Shown: one piece after another, positions 10,115-20,809 of the stretch
Layout of the letters: each line of letters begins with the position of its first letter
Numbering within the stretch: the first letter of the stretch is position 1
Assembly: GCF_029633865.1 (NCBI RefSeq)
Contig: NC_079216.1
Coordinates: 18,541,315-18,605,314, forward strand
Direction: 5' to 3'
DNA length: 64,000 bases
Origin: Lampris incognitus
Lineage: Eukaryota; Chordata; Actinopteri; Lampriformes; Lampridae
Position numbers and translations under genes: made by a program
Notes under the pieces: generated by a model
Seen by the model: only the letters and a program-made list of their open reading frames with translations
Databases searched by the model: none
What the model was told of the DNA's origin: nothing

Positions 10115-10265
10115 CATGCATGTTAGGGTTAACACTCCTGTCTGTTTTCCTGAGCAAGGCAATGGAAAGAAGAACTGGACTCGGTCCCCGGGCGCTGCAG
10201 CTGCCCACTGCCCCTAGACAATAGGATGGGTTAAATGGGCCAAACTGATACATTGTAACCGAACG
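10115..10265 (+). repeat. interspersed fish repeat
   Basis: The segment 'gttagggttaacactcctgt ... ctcggtccccgggcgctgca ... ataggatgggttaaatg' has an inverted counterpart at 22445-22600. It is a dispersed repeat whose class I cannot name. Confidence 0.6.
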
Positions 10266-10489
10266 ATGACAAAAACAAAGTGGCGTTGGAAACATCCGCT
10301 CACGAGCACGCCTGGCACGGCGACGCCTGCACTCACTGCAGCCTCACAAGTGGAGCGAGACTGGTAGGCGGAGAGCTCCGATTCTCTGCTATCGCGAGAC
10401 CAGCAGCCGCGAGCGCTGGAAAGTCTGGGCGTGACACCCCCCCCCCCCCCCCTTATAAATGAGCTTCAGTTAACACTGTGACTCATCTG
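10266..10489. other. no gene seen; poly-C run
   Basis: GC-rich sequence with a run of Cs at about 10436-10452 preceded by GGGCGTGACA. This may be an old LTR edge but it is unsupported. Confidence 0.3.
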
Positions 10490-10494
10490 GGCTA

Positions 10495-10687
10495 TGTAAT
10501 GATCTGTGCCCTCTGGCTATGTTAACTTATAACATTAATAAAGCAAGGACGACTTCTCTCGTGCTGGGTGTTTATTCACCGACCGGATTCCGACTGACGT
10601 TGTTACGTACATCACGTGACTTTGTTGTGGCGCTACGGAAAGCCGTAAGGGACATTAGCAAATCAACTATTACTAGCAAATATTACA
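10495..10687 (-). repeat. 3' LTR of the gypsy element
   Basis: A 193-bp LTR. In element orientation it is the 3' copy. It contains an AATAAA-type signal on the + strand ('cattaataaag'), which would be antisense to the element. The sense polyadenylation signal was not resolved. Confidence 0.93.
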
Positions 10688-11006
10688 TCTCCCTTTTTCT
10701 GAAAAGTGCTGCTTTCTCTGCAGAGATACAGACCACGTTGAGCACGTTTATAAGCGAATACAATCTTAATAAGAAAGAATATGAAAGTGGAACTCTTATA
10801 TAACTGGACTGCAACAAAGTAGTGTAAAACATTTCCTTCACTGTCTAAATGTGACACCGTAATAACATTTCATCTTTTTTTTCATTTCATTACTGGTAAC
10901 TGCAAACAGCAGGTAGGTACACAAGGTAAGTGAACGCTGTAAATATTTCTTTTCAAAACATAGCAGGTATAGTACAGGTTGGTGTAAAATTCTCTTTTTT
11001 TAACAT

Positions 11007-14000
11007 TCATAAGTCAAGGATTTGTCTTGGTTTGATCGTGCGACCTGACCTCGTGGTGTAACCAGGCTGTGTGTCTGGTTGTCGCTGATTGTTCGTGTCT
11101 GGAGGTTCAGCATGCTCTTGCTGATGGGCTTGTGTGTTGTTGTTAGCGCTGGTAACAGTCTGCTGTGAAGTGTGTGTGTGCGTAGTGTGAGTGTTCACTC
11201 TGCTTTGTCGCAGGTGTTGACGGTTGCGTTGGTAGATCTGACCTTCTTTGGTTTGGATGTGGTAGCTCCTGTCTGTGTTCGCTGGTCTTTCCACAGTTGC
11301 AGGTCTCCAGGATCCATCCTCCTGCCGGAAGCGGATTGGTGTGCCTGCGGGCAGGTGGGGCAGAGGTTTGGCTGTTCGGTTGTAGTATGCCTGCTGGCGC
11401 TGTTGACATACCTCTCTCCTTTTGTGAACATCCTCCTGACTGGCGATCTGTGGCTGCAGGTGTTTTGCTGTTGATGGGAGAATGGACCGCAGCCTCCGAC
11501 TCATCAGTAGCTGTGCCGGTGATTTCAGGTTGTCCACCGGTGTGTTGCGATACTCCAGTAAGCTCATGTAGGGGTCTTTGTTCTCAGCTTTGGCTTTGTC
11601 CAGGATGCGTTTGGCCGTCTGGACAGTCTTCTCGGAGAGGCCGTTGCTCTGTGGGTAGTGGGGGCTTGTGGTGGTGTGTGAGAAACCCCATGTCTGTGAG
11701 AAGTTGCGGAACTCACCAGAGCTGTAGCACGGACCGTTGTCGCTGATGATAGTCTCGGGGATTCCGTGTCGAGCCATTGCTGCTTTCAGCTTCATGATGA
11801 CGGCAGATGAGGTGCAGCTGTAAAGTCTTTCTAGCTCGAAGAATCTGGAGTAGTAGTCCACAGTGACTATGAAGTCCTGTGAGTTCCATGTGAATAGGTC
11901 TGTGCCTATCACTTGCCACGGCCGCTCGGGTATGGCGTGTGACATCATTGGTTCCTTTGCATTTGCGCTGCGCCGTTCTTGGCATATGCTGCAGTCTGCT
12001 ACCGCATCCTCGATCTGTTTCCCCATGCCAGGCCAGAACAGTAAGTCTCTTGCTCGGCATTTGCTTTTTTCCACGCCAAGGTGGCTGGCATGGATGCGCT
12101 GTATCATGTCCTTGCGAAGCTTTTGGGGGACAATGATTCTCTCACCTTTGAACAGGATACCGTCCATTTCTGAGATTTCTGCTCTGTGGTTCCAGTATTC
12201 CTGGATGCTGGGCGGGCACTTTTTCTTTGTGTCTGGCCAGCCAGTGAGTGTGGCTCGTCTGAGTGCGGTGAGCTGTGGATCTTGCGCTGTTTCCTGCTTG
12301 ATTTCTGTGAGTCTTGTGTCGCTCACAGGGATGTTGCTGAGGACTGTGTGCACTTGGGCCTCCATCCCTTCCTGTAGGTCACTGTCGTGGTGTTCTATTG
12401 ACTTGCGTGACAGTGTGTCGGCCACCGGTATGTCCTTACCGGGGCGGTGGATGATTTGGATGTCGTATTTTTGGAGCGCCAGGATCATCCGTTGCAGCCG
12501 GGGTGGTGCTGCTGCCAGTGGCTTTTTTAGTATTGCCTCCAGAGGCTTGTGGTCTGACTCCACAATCACTTTTCGTCCATACATGTACTCGTGGAACCTC
12601 TTGCAGCCGAAGACCACAGCGTAGAGCTCCTTCTCTATCTGTGCGTAGTTTTCTTCAGTGCTGTTGAGTGACTTGGACGCATAGGCAATTGGTTTGCCAT
12701 CTTGGAGCATGACAGCCCCAAGGCCACTTTTGGATGCATCCACTTGGAGTCGCAGCTCTTTCTGCGGGTCGAAATATGAGAGTACTGGACCTGGGTGCTG
12801 TGTAATGAGATTCTTCATCTCTTGGAACGCCTTGTCGTGGACTGCATCCCACACAAACTCACTGTCCTGTTTCAGAAGCTGTCTGAGGGGTGAGTTTATC
12901 TGTGAGAGGTGTGGAGCAAATCTGGCGAGGTAGTTGATCATGCCGAGGACTGTCTCCAGCTCTGCTTTGTTCTGTGGGGGTTGCATGTCCTTGACCGCCT
13001 TCACCTTGTGTGGGTCTGGTTTGATGCCTTCGTGTGAGAGCGTGTGGCCGAAGTAGCTTACCTCGGACACGCATATGTGACACTTGTCGGGGTTGAGCCT
13101 CACCCCTCGCTCCCTTGTGCGCTTCAGCATCGCTCTGAGACGCTGGTCATGTTCCTCTTTAGTCTTGCCGAACACTAGTATATCGTCCACTATGGCCGTC
13201 ACACCGTCCAATCCTTCATATGTTTCATCCACGCGTCTCTGGAACTCGTCTTGAGCGGACACGATTCCGAATGGCAGTCTGAGGAAACGATACCTGCCAA
13301 ACACTGTGTTAAATGTCGTCAACATTGAGGATTCAGTGCTCAGTTTGATGGCCCAATAGCCTGACCGCGCGTCTAACACGCTAAAGTACTCAGCTCCAGC
13401 AAGCTTTGTGGTGGCGTCCTCCAGCGTGGGGAGGGGGTAGTGAGGTCGTTGTATCACTTTGTTAAGAGCTCTGGGGTCTAAACACACTCTAAGTTTGCCT
13501 GTCTTTGGCTTCTCAACAATGACGAGTGCGTTCACCCATTCTGTGGGTTCTGTTACCTTACAGATTATGCCGCCTTTCTCCATGCTGTCAAGCTCGTCCC
13601 TCAGTTTGCTGCGTAGGGCGATGGGGATTCTGCGTGGCGGGCAGACGACCGGCGTTGCATCTGGTGTGACGCGGAAGGTGCACTCGCCTGGGAACTCTCC
13701 TATTCCTTGGAAAACATCTGCATACTCATCCATTATGCTCTGTGATGTGACATTGTTTTCCTCGCTCACAGCCATCACTATTTTTACCAAGTTTAGGTCA
13801 CGGCATGTTTTCATTGCCATGACTGGTGGGGCGTTTGTGTCAATGACGTAAAAGTCCAGCATAATTGCATTGTCTCTGTACTTACATTTGAGTTTGCATG
13901 TGCCTTTCACGCTCAGCGCGCCTCCTCCATATTCAGTGAGTCTGTGTATTGCTGGTTTCAGTGTCACATTTTTGAACAGCGCCTGGAACAGGTTGGTGGG

Positions 14001-15041
14001 AATAGTATTGGCCTGTGCCCCAGTGTCTAGTTTAAACTTTACCTTCTGTGGAGGTGTGCCAATTCCAACCTCTACGTAAGCCTGCTCGTTGCTTTTTCCG
14101 TTGTTCTCTATTGAGATGCAGTCTATGTACAGCTCTGTCTGTTCTCCCACAGCGGTGCTCTCCACTGTAATGTTGTCGAAGTACAGTTCTTCCTGCTCTC
14201 TGTCAGTGGTGTACTCTTCTGGGTTCTCTCCGACGGCATGTACTGTGCCGCGGTAGTACTTTGTCTGTCCCTGGGAGCTAGACTTGCATACTTTAGCAAA
14301 ATGATTGAGCTTCTTGCATTTAATGCATTGTTTACCCTTAGCTGGGCAAGTGGCTTTAGCGCCGTGTAGCCCTCCACAATAGCTACACGCCCTAGCGGCG
14401 GTGCTAACGTCCCTTTGTCTGAAGTTAGCGTTAGCTGCTTTGGGTGCGTTCGGTTTGTAAGTCTTTCTGCCTATTGCGTGCACCGTTTCATGTGTGCTGC
14501 CCTGGCCCATAAACGTTAGCTGTTGCTTTGCTAGCTCGTGTGAGCGGGCTACATCTATGGCTTTTTCTAGCGTTAGCTCAGCTCCCTGGCTAAGTAGCTT
14601 TTCTCTCACTCTGGGTGAGTTGGTGGCAAACACGATGCGGTCCCTGACCATCTCGTCGGCATTTGGGTAGCCACAGTCTTTGACTAGGAGCTTTAGCTCA
14701 GTTATAAATTGTTCTAAGGATTCACTCTCTCCCTGCATCTTTTCATGAAATTTATATCTGGCATAAATCGGGTTTGCTTTGGGGGTGATGTACTCAGTGT
14801 ACTTATCGTAGTACGTTTCTAGCTTCTTGGCTTGTTCTCCGCTGAGTGTCCAAGTGTTGTGCACATCTCGCCCTTTTTCCCCTATCCAGAGCAGGAGGTA
14901 GCTGCATTTCTCCTCTTCGTTCTTCCCGCGCAGGGGGCCCTTGAACATTAGCTCCGTTGTTTGTCGAAATCGTCTCCATGCTTCAGGTAAGTTCGCCGAT
15001 TCCCAGTCCATCCGTGGAGCTGGAACGCCGTACGAATCCAT
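11007..15041 (-). CDS. Ty3/gypsy Gag-Pol polyprotein, intact (1344 aa)
   Basis: A single frame encodes a complete Gag-Pol. Gag covers about residues 1-260 and has zinc knuckles at 219-232 and 239-252, the second a canonical CX2CX4HX4C. The protease motif LDTGAQ is at 338-343. Reverse transcriptase follows, with the IVDD active-site box at 617-620 and LPFG near 589-592. RNase H contains D768 in LQVDAS. The integrase zinc finger is H984, H987, C1017, C1020, and the integrase core is D1048, D1101, E1137. There is no envelope frame. The order RT-RNase H-integrase defines Ty3/gypsy, and the protein resembles those often labelled K02A2.6-like in animal genomes. The ATG at 15041 lies 34 bases inside the 5' LTR border and begins MDSYGVPAPRM. 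No stop or frameshift separates Gag from Pol, so no recoding signal is needed. Confidence 0.95.
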   Translation of the reverse strand: MDSYGVPAPRMDWESANLPEAWRRFRQTTELMFKGPLRGKNEEEKCSYLLLWIGEKGRDVHNTWTLSGEQAKKLETYYDKYTEYITPKANPIYARYKFHEKMQGESESLEQFITELKLLVKDCGYPNADEMVRDRIVFATNSPRVREKLLSQGAELTLEKAIDVARSHELAKQQLTFMGQGSTHETVHAIGRKTYKPNAPKAANANFRQRDVSTAARACSYCGGLHGAKATCPAKGKQCIKCKKLNHFAKVCKSSSQGQTKYYRGTVHAVGENPEEYTTDREQEELYFDNITVESTAVGEQTELYIDCISIENNGKSNEQAYVEVGIGTPPQKVKFKLDTGAQANTIPTNLFQALFKNVTLKPAIHRLTEYGGGALSVKGTCKLKCKYRDNAIMLDFYVIDTNAPPVMAMKTCRDLNLVKIVMAVSEENNVTSQSIMDEYADVFQGIGEFPGECTFRVTPDATPVVCPPRRIPIALRSKLRDELDSMEKGGIICKVTEPTEWVNALVIVEKPKTGKLRVCLDPRALNKVIQRPHYPLPTLEDATTKLAGAEYFSVLDARSGYWAIKLSTESSMLTTFNTVFGRYRFLRLPFGIVSAQDEFQRRVDETYEGLDGVTAIVDDILVFGKTKEEHDQRLRAMLKRTRERGVRLNPDKCHICVSEVSYFGHTLSHEGIKPDPHKVKAVKDMQPPQNKAELETVLGMINYLARFAPHLSQINSPLRQLLKQDSEFVWDAVHDKAFQEMKNLITQHPGPVLSYFDPQKELRLQVDASKSGLGAVMLQDGKPIAYASKSLNSTEENYAQIEKELYAVVFGCKRFHEYMYGRKVIVESDHKPLEAILKKPLAAAPPRLQRMILALQKYDIQIIHRPGKDIPVADTLSRKSIEHHDSDLQEGMEAQVHTVLSNIPVSDTRLTEIKQETAQDPQLTALRRATLTGWPDTKKKCPPSIQEYWNHRAEISEMDGILFKGERIIVPQKLRKDMIQRIHASHLGVEKSKCRARDLLFWPGMGKQIEDAVADCSICQERRSANAKEPMMSHAIPERPWQVIGTDLFTWNSQDFIVTVDYYSRFFELERLYSCTSSAVIMKLKAAMARHGIPETIISDNGPCYSSGEFRNFSQTWGFSHTTTSPHYPQSNGLSEKTVQTAKRILDKAKAENKDPYMSLLEYRNTPVDNLKSPAQLLMSRRLRSILPSTAKHLQPQIASQEDVHKRREVCQQRQQAYYNRTAKPLPHLPAGTPIRFRQEDGSWRPATVERPANTDRSYHIQTKEGQIYQRNRQHLRQSRVNTHTTHTHTSQQTVTSANNNTQAHQQEHAEPPDTNNQRQPDTQPGYTTRSGRTIKPRQILDL

Positions 15042-15055
15042 ATTGGGTATTTAAA

Positions 15056-15074
15056 CTCCGCTACTCTGACACCA
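15056..15074 (-). other. gypsy primer-binding site
   Basis: On the minus strand TGGTGTCAGAGTAGCGGAG begins at the base right after the 5' LTR. The first nine bases match the complement of a tRNA-Leu 3' end. The rest matches less well, so the tRNA identity is tentative. Confidence 0.65.
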
Positions 15075-15267
15075 TGTAATGATCTGTGCCCTCTGGCTAT
15101 GTTAACTTATAACATTAATAAAGCAAGGACGACTTCTCTCGTGCTGGGTGTTTATTCACCGACCGGATTCCGACTGACGTTGTTACGTACATCACGTGAC
15201 TTTGTTGTGGCGCTACGGAAAGCCGTAAGGGACATTAGCAAATCAACTATTACTAGCAAATATTACA
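15075..15267 (-). repeat. 5' LTR of the gypsy element
   Basis: A 193-bp LTR, apparently identical to 10495-10687. It would carry the element promoter. I could not identify a TATA box with confidence. Confidence 0.93.
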
Positions 15268-15272
15268 GGCTA

Positions 15273-16100
15273 CACCATGTTTTCGTTCTGACCCAAATGT
15301 CTACCTTGCATCTGGGCAACGTGCTGGGTGTATGGCCCAGATGAGGGGCACTTATGGTTTATTTGCGTCATTCTTGGCTGCCACGTGGCGGTGCAGGGGT
15401 CTTGGGGGGGGGGGTTTGGGGACCAGATGTGGCAAACAGGAGCACTTTGCTAAAATGGCCGGTTCCATGCAGCATGTGGCACCAAACGTTCAGCAGAGAC
15501 GCAGTTATTTTACAGATTCGTATGGAATTATTACCATCAAACACCTTCAATGAAGTGTTATTAGCACGTGCTGAATACAGTAAAATAAGTTTTATTTTGG
15601 AAGATGGAATAGAAAGTCTCTAAAAATACTGTATAAAAACAGATCAAAATCATCTCCAACTTTAACTCGCGGTGTTTGTGTTTCGATTTTAATGTTTAAA
15701 GATGTAAAGCAATGTTACCAACCTGTAGAAGTACAATCGACATGCAGTATTTAGCGATTCAGTTCTTGTAGCATTAGATGAAATACAACATTTAATATTT
15801 AAACTACTGTACTGACTAACGGTAGAAACGTTTCTTCAAACTCTCACAAAATATAGGTTTTAAGATTACTGTGAAATATCCTCAGCAGAAAGCACGTTGA
15901 AGAAATACAAAATAAATAAATTGGTACAGCTAAAAGATTTTCACTGTTTCAATTGGAAACTTAATTACAAATAAAGTACACACCACGAGTGATTGATTTA
16001 ATGTATTCAGATGTACATTTACAATATCAATCAATCATTCACAAATAGGTCTTCAGAGTCCCTATGAGGAAATGAAAACGTAAAAAAAAGAAGCGTTTCT
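15273..16100. other. no recognised feature
   Basis: AT-rich sequence right of the gypsy target duplication. Short open frames near 15330-15620 show no recognisable protein. Confidence 0.4.
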
Positions 16101-16257
16101 GACACAATTGGCGGGTGGGAAGCCGGATGTGGGTATGTGTCCTGGTCGCTGCACTAGCTCCTCCTCTAGTCAGTCGGGGCGCCTGTTTGGGCGAGCGGGG
16201 GGGGGGGGGATAGTGTGATCCTACCACGCGCTACGTCCCCCTGGCGAAATTCTCACT
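16101..16257 (+). mobile_element. SINE family 2, copy 2, left part
   Basis: The body of the SINE without its tRNA-like head, from 'gacacaattg' to CTCACT. The LINE at 16258-19407 interrupts it and it resumes at 19437. Confidence 0.8.
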
Positions 16258-19200
16258 ACTACTACTACTACTACTACTACTTTCGGCTGCTCCCGTTAGG
16301 GGTCGCCACAGCGGATCATCCGTTTCCATTTCTTCCTGTCTTCTGCGTCTTCCTCTGTCACACCAGCCACCTGTGTGTCTTCCCTCACCACATCCATAAA
16401 CCTCCTCTTTGGCCTTCCTCTTCTCCTCTTCCCTGGCAGCTCCATATTCAGCATCCTTCTCCCAATATACTCACCATCTCTCCTCCACACATGTCCAAGC
16501 CATCTCAATCTCGCCTCTCTTGCTTTGTCTCCAAACCATCCAACCTGAGCGGTCCCTCTAATATAATCGTTCCTAATCCTGTCCTTCTTCGTTACTCCCA
16601 GTGAAAATCTTAGCATCTTCAACTCTGCCACCTCCAGCTCCACCTCCTGTCTTTTCGTCAGTGCCACTGTCTCCAAACCATATAACGTAGCTGGTCTCAC
16701 AACCATCTTGTAAACTTTCCCTTTAACTCTTGCTGATACCCTTCTGTCGCAAATCACTCCTGACACTCTTCTCCACCCACTCCAACCTGCCTGCACTCTC
16801 TTTTTCACCTCTCTACTGCACTCCCCGTTACTTTGGACAGTTGACCCCAAGTATTTAAACTCAAATGCCTTTGTCACCTCCACTCCTTGCATCCTGACCA
16901 TTCCACTGTCCTCTCTCTCATTCACGCATAAGTATTCCATCTTGCTCCTACTGACTTTCATTCCTCTTCTCTCCAGTGCATACCTCCACCTCTCCAGGCT
17001 CTCCTCAACCTGCACCCTACTCTTGCTACAGATCACAATGTCATCCGCGAACATCATCGTCCATGGAGACTCCTGCCTGATCTTGTCCGTCAACCTGTCC
17101 ATCACCATTGCAAACAAGAAAGGGCTCAGAGCCGATCCTTGATGTAATCCCACCTCCACCTTGAACCCATCTGTCATTCCAACCACACACATCACCATTG
17201 TCACACTTCCCTCATACGTATCCTGCACCACTCCTACATACTTCTCTGCAACTCCTGACTTCCTCATACAATACCACACCTCCTCTCTCGGCACTCTGTC
17301 ATAAGCTTTCTCTAAATCTACAAAGACACAATGCAACTCTTTCTGGCCTTCTCTATACTTCTCAATCAACATTCTCAAAGCAAACATTGCATCTGTGGTG
17401 CTCTTTCGTGGCATGAAACCATACTGCTACTCGCTGATCGTCACCTCTCCTCTTAACCTAGCTTCTATTACTCTTTCCCAAATCTTCATGCTGTGGCTGA
17501 TCAACTTTATACCTCTGTAGTTGTTACAGTTCTGCACATCGCCCTTGTTCTTGAAAATCGGTACCAGTATGCTTCTTCTCCACTCCTCAGGCATCCTCTC
17601 ACTTTCCAGGATTGTGTTAAACAATCTAGTTAAAAACTCCACTGCCATCTCTCCTAAACATCTCCATGCCTCCACAGGTATGTCATCGGGACCAACTGCC
17701 TTTCCATTCTTCATCCTCTTCATAGCTGCCCTCACTTCCTCCTTGCTAATCCGCTGAACTTCCTGATTCACTATCCCTACATCATCCAACCTTCTCTCTC
17801 TCTCATTTTCTTCATTCATCAGCCCCTCAAAGTATTCCTTCCACCTTCTTAGCACACTCTCCTCGCTTGTCAGCACATTTCCATCTCTATCCTTGATCGC
17901 CCTAACTTGCTGCACATCCTTTGCAGCTTGGTCCCTCTGTCTAGCCAATCGGTACAAGTCCTTTTCTCCTTCCTTAGTGTCTAATCTGTCATACAACTCA
18001 CCATACGCCTTTTCCTTTGCCTTTGCCACCTCTCTCTTTGCCTTACGCTGCATCTCCTTGTACTCCTGTCTACTTTCTTCATCTCTCTTACTATCCCACT
18101 TCTTCTTTGCCAACCTTTTCCTCTGTATAATTTGCTGTACTTCCTCATTCCACCACCAAGTCTCCTTGTCTTCCTTCCTCTGTCCTGATGACACACCAAG
18201 TACCTTCCTAGCTGTCTCCCTCACTATTTCTGCAGTGGTTGTCCAGCCATCTGGCAACTCTTCACTACCATCCAGTGCCTGTCTTAACTCCTGCCTGAAC
18301 TCCACACAACAGTCTTCCTTCTTCAACTTCCACCATTTGATCTTCGGCTGTGTCTTCACTCGCTTCCTCTTCTTGGTCTCCAAAGTCATCCTACAGACCA
18401 CCATCCGATGCTGCCTAGCTACGTTCTCCCCTGTCACCACCTTGCAGTCTCCAATCCCTTTTAGATGGCGCCTTCTACATAAGATATAGTCCACCTGTGT
18501 GCACTTTCCTCCACTCTTGTACGTCACCCTGTGTTCCTCCCTCTTCTTGAAATATGTATTCACCACAGCCATTTCCATCCTTTTCGCAAAATCGACCACC
18601 ATCTGTCCTTCCACATTTCTCTTCTTGACTCCATACCTTCCCATCACCTCCTCATCACCTCTGTTCCCTTCACCAACATGTCCATTGAAGTCCGCTCCAA
18701 TCACCACTCTCTCCTCCTTGGGTACCCTCTCCACCACGTCGTCCAACTCACTCCAGAATTCTTCTTTTTCGTCCATCTCACACCCAACTTGCGGGGCATA
18801 TGCGCTGATAACATTCAGCAATAAACCTTAAATTTCCAGCTTCATACTCATCACTCTGTCTGACACTCTCTTCACCTCCAGCATGCTCTTGACATACTCT
18901 TCCTTCAGAATTACCCCTACCCCATTACTCCTCCCATTCACACCATGGTAGAAGAGTTTGAACCCACCTCCGATACTCCTGGCCTTACTCCCCTTCCACC
19001 TGGTCTCTTGCACACACAGTATGCCTACCTTTCTTCTTTCCATCATGTCAGCCAGCTCTCTCCCTTTACCCGTCATAGTGCCAACAGTCAAAGTTCCAAC
19101 TCTCACCTCCACATGCCTACCCTTCCTCCTCTCTAGCTGCCTCTGGACATGCTTTCCCCCTCTCCTTCTCCTTCGCCCAACAGTAGCATAGTTTCCACCG

Positions 19201-19407
19201 ACACCGTGCTGGTTAACAGTACCGGTGGCGGTCGTTGGTAACCCGGGCCTCGACCGATCCGGTATGTAAGTCTTTTTTATGATCCCCATATTTGATTGGC
19301 AAAGATTTTACGCCGGATGCCCTTCCTGACGCAACCCTCCCCATTTGTCCGGGCTTGGGACCGGCACTAAGGATGCACTGGCTTGTGCATCCTCAGTGGC
19401 TGGGTTT
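16258..19407 (-). mobile_element. full-length RTE-type LINE inserted in a SINE
   Basis: A 3.15-kb non-LTR element on the minus strand. Its 3' end is a (TAG)n tract next to GGGAGCAGCCGAAAG. A 29-bp duplication of the SINE flanks it (16229-16257 and 19408-19436). The 5' end contains the motif GTTGCGTCAGGAAGGGCATC that I associate with fish RTE/Expander-like elements. A second, truncated copy is at 27703-32403. Confidence 0.9.
16296..19289 (-). pseudogene. RTE-type LINE ORF: APE endonuclease and reverse transcriptase, two stops
   Basis: One frame of 998 codons on the minus strand is interrupted only by TAA at 18828-18830 and TAG at 17427-17429. The N-terminal part has apurinic endonuclease motifs ([41 protein letters not shown]). 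The reverse transcriptase has [27 protein letters not shown] and the active-site box MMFADDIVI. The C terminus ends in RKKWKRMIRCGDP with the stop at 16296-16298. Order and size fit the RTE clade. Removing only two nonsense codons would leave a complete frame, so the insertion is fairly young but not active as it stands. Confidence 0.88.
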
Positions 19408-19436
19408 CGCTACGTCCCCCTGGCGAAATTCTCACT

Positions 19437-19487
19437 GTCAGGTGAAAAGAAGCGGCTGGCGATTCCAGATGTATCGGAGGAAACGTG
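19437..19487 (+). mobile_element. SINE family 2, copy 2, right part
   Basis: Continuation of the SINE split by the LINE: 'gtcaggtgaaaagaagcggc' and 'gtatcggagg'. The tail is lost. Confidence 0.75.
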
Positions 19488-19905
19488 AATTTGCACTACC
19501 ATCTACCCACAATCAAGTTCCACTATGTGACGTATTGTGTCACAATGAACATTATGTCCTACATAGGATAAGCAGTTTGGATAATGGATGGACATGTTTC
19601 CTCTTGTCTTGCAGCCCAATGATATGAATCTGATCCTCTGCAGACTGTGTCGAAATCTGTGTCAAGTAGAACAAAACATGTCAACACACTGGCAACGCCT
19701 GTGGTGGATTGTTGAGTCACTAAAGCGTTGTGCCAAGTAAAAGGCCGAATGCCTATACGAATGTGAATTCACCTTTATGGTTGCAGACATTCCCCCCGTG
19801 TTCTTTACCTCACATTTTTGTAATTCAATTAATGGATTGTATTTTTGTTTTGTCTCTCACAGATGGGTGAAATACTACAGCAGCATGAGACAGACGTGCT
19901 TACAC

Positions 19906-19963
<58 letters not shown>

Positions 19964-20600
19964 GTGAAATCTTCATACAGGCAGGATGTGATATGTGGGG
20001 GTCTTGGGGGATGTCAGTACACTGAATAATACATGTATTCAGCATGAGATATAGGTTTGTGCAGATGTATGTCATATATGAACGTATACATTATATTCTA
20101 TTAAAGTGTTGCTATAATTTGTGTACTTGGTCCTGCATCTGTGTACATGGAAATAAGTCTTGTGTGTGCCTTGTAGGCCCGTATGGGCTGAGCATCGTGA
20201 CGTAAGATAGGGCCCTCACTTACTTGTACTGACATATTTTGACAAAAACATGTCATGTGGGAAGCACATAACCCCACACCCATTCACCGTTGGTGTGTGT
20301 GCATTTTCATGTGCTACATACAACTCAGACATAACAAACAAAATACTACTCAGGGCACCCACATAGCCAGTAGCGCCCCCTGCCGAGAAAAATAAAGCAA
20401 TGTGATAAATAACGCTACGCTTTACCTCTGCCTTTACTTTTAGCCAGGAAGCCTTGGCAGCACTTGTGACAGGATGGAGAATTTTTTTTTCTCCCCTGAA
20501 TGGCCTGAGCAAATATATTTATTTTGGACATTTTATAATAGCATCTTGTCATACGGTCCTGTATGAAATAACAAAAGGAGGTAAACGGGACGTGTTTGTG
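19488..20600. other. intergenic sequence upstream of NUP160
   Basis: Contains a (CA)n tract (19908-19961) and a scrap of SINE family 1 tail near 19563-19592. I see no exon or other gene. Confidence 0.45.
19908..19961. repeat. (CA)n microsatellite
   Basis: About 27 CA units. Confidence 0.95.
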
Positions 20601-20726
20601 CGCCGTGTTTCCGGAACGGATCGTGCAATGACACGTCCTGCACCTTTAAATGTTTGAAAGGCCGCTGCCCGCGGCCTACTTCTACTCCCGGCAAATCCCA
20701 CAAGTCAGTGCGGTTAAGATGGCGGC
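20600..20726 (+). promoter_or_regulatory. NUP160 promoter-proximal region and TISU-like start context
   Basis: An ETS-like TTTCCGGAA lies at 20608-20616, about 110 bases before the start codon. The start codon sits in AAGATGGCGGC (20716-20726), a canonical YY1 motif. It is one base short of the TISU consensus SAASATGGCGGC because the first position is T. TISU elements give both transcription and scanning-free initiation on very short 5' UTRs. No TATA box is evident, which suits a housekeeping gene. The transcription start is inference. Confidence 0.5.
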
Positions 20727-20809
20727 GGTTTTGGAGCGGAGCTTCATAGAAATATGTGGATTTGAGAGGGAAACGCTTCATAGATTCCGAGAAATAACGG
20801 TAAACCTAG
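20719..20809 (+). CDS. nup160: nup160 exon 1 (coding part)
   Basis: Codes [18 protein letters not shown] to residue 30 and one base of codon 31. The donor is GTACGG. The ATG was chosen because it matches the family N terminus (MAA..ALERSF). An upstream in-frame ATG at 20650 would add a segment unlike the family. Confidence 0.92.

Larger units (their letters stand above)
10495..15267 (-). mobile_element. complete Ty3/gypsy LTR retrotransposon
   Basis: A 4.77-kb element in minus orientation. It is bounded by two 193-bp direct LTRs (10495-10687 and 15075-15267) that look identical by eye and start TGTAAT and end ATTACA. The 5-bp target GGCTA flanks it at 10490-10494 and 15268-15272. The primer site follows the 5' LTR immediately and a purine-rich AAAAAGGGAGA precedes the 3' LTR. 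Gag and Pol share one uninterrupted frame. Identical LTRs, perfect target duplication and an open frame mean a very recent insertion. Confidence 0.95.

Noticed and set aside
11163..12624. Long + strand open frames at 11.2-12.6 kb
   Set aside because: They are antisense to the intact gypsy pol gene and show no recognisable protein.
16942..19191. Plus-strand serine- and leucine-rich open frames
   Set aside because: Antisense shadows of the RTE-type LINE frame.
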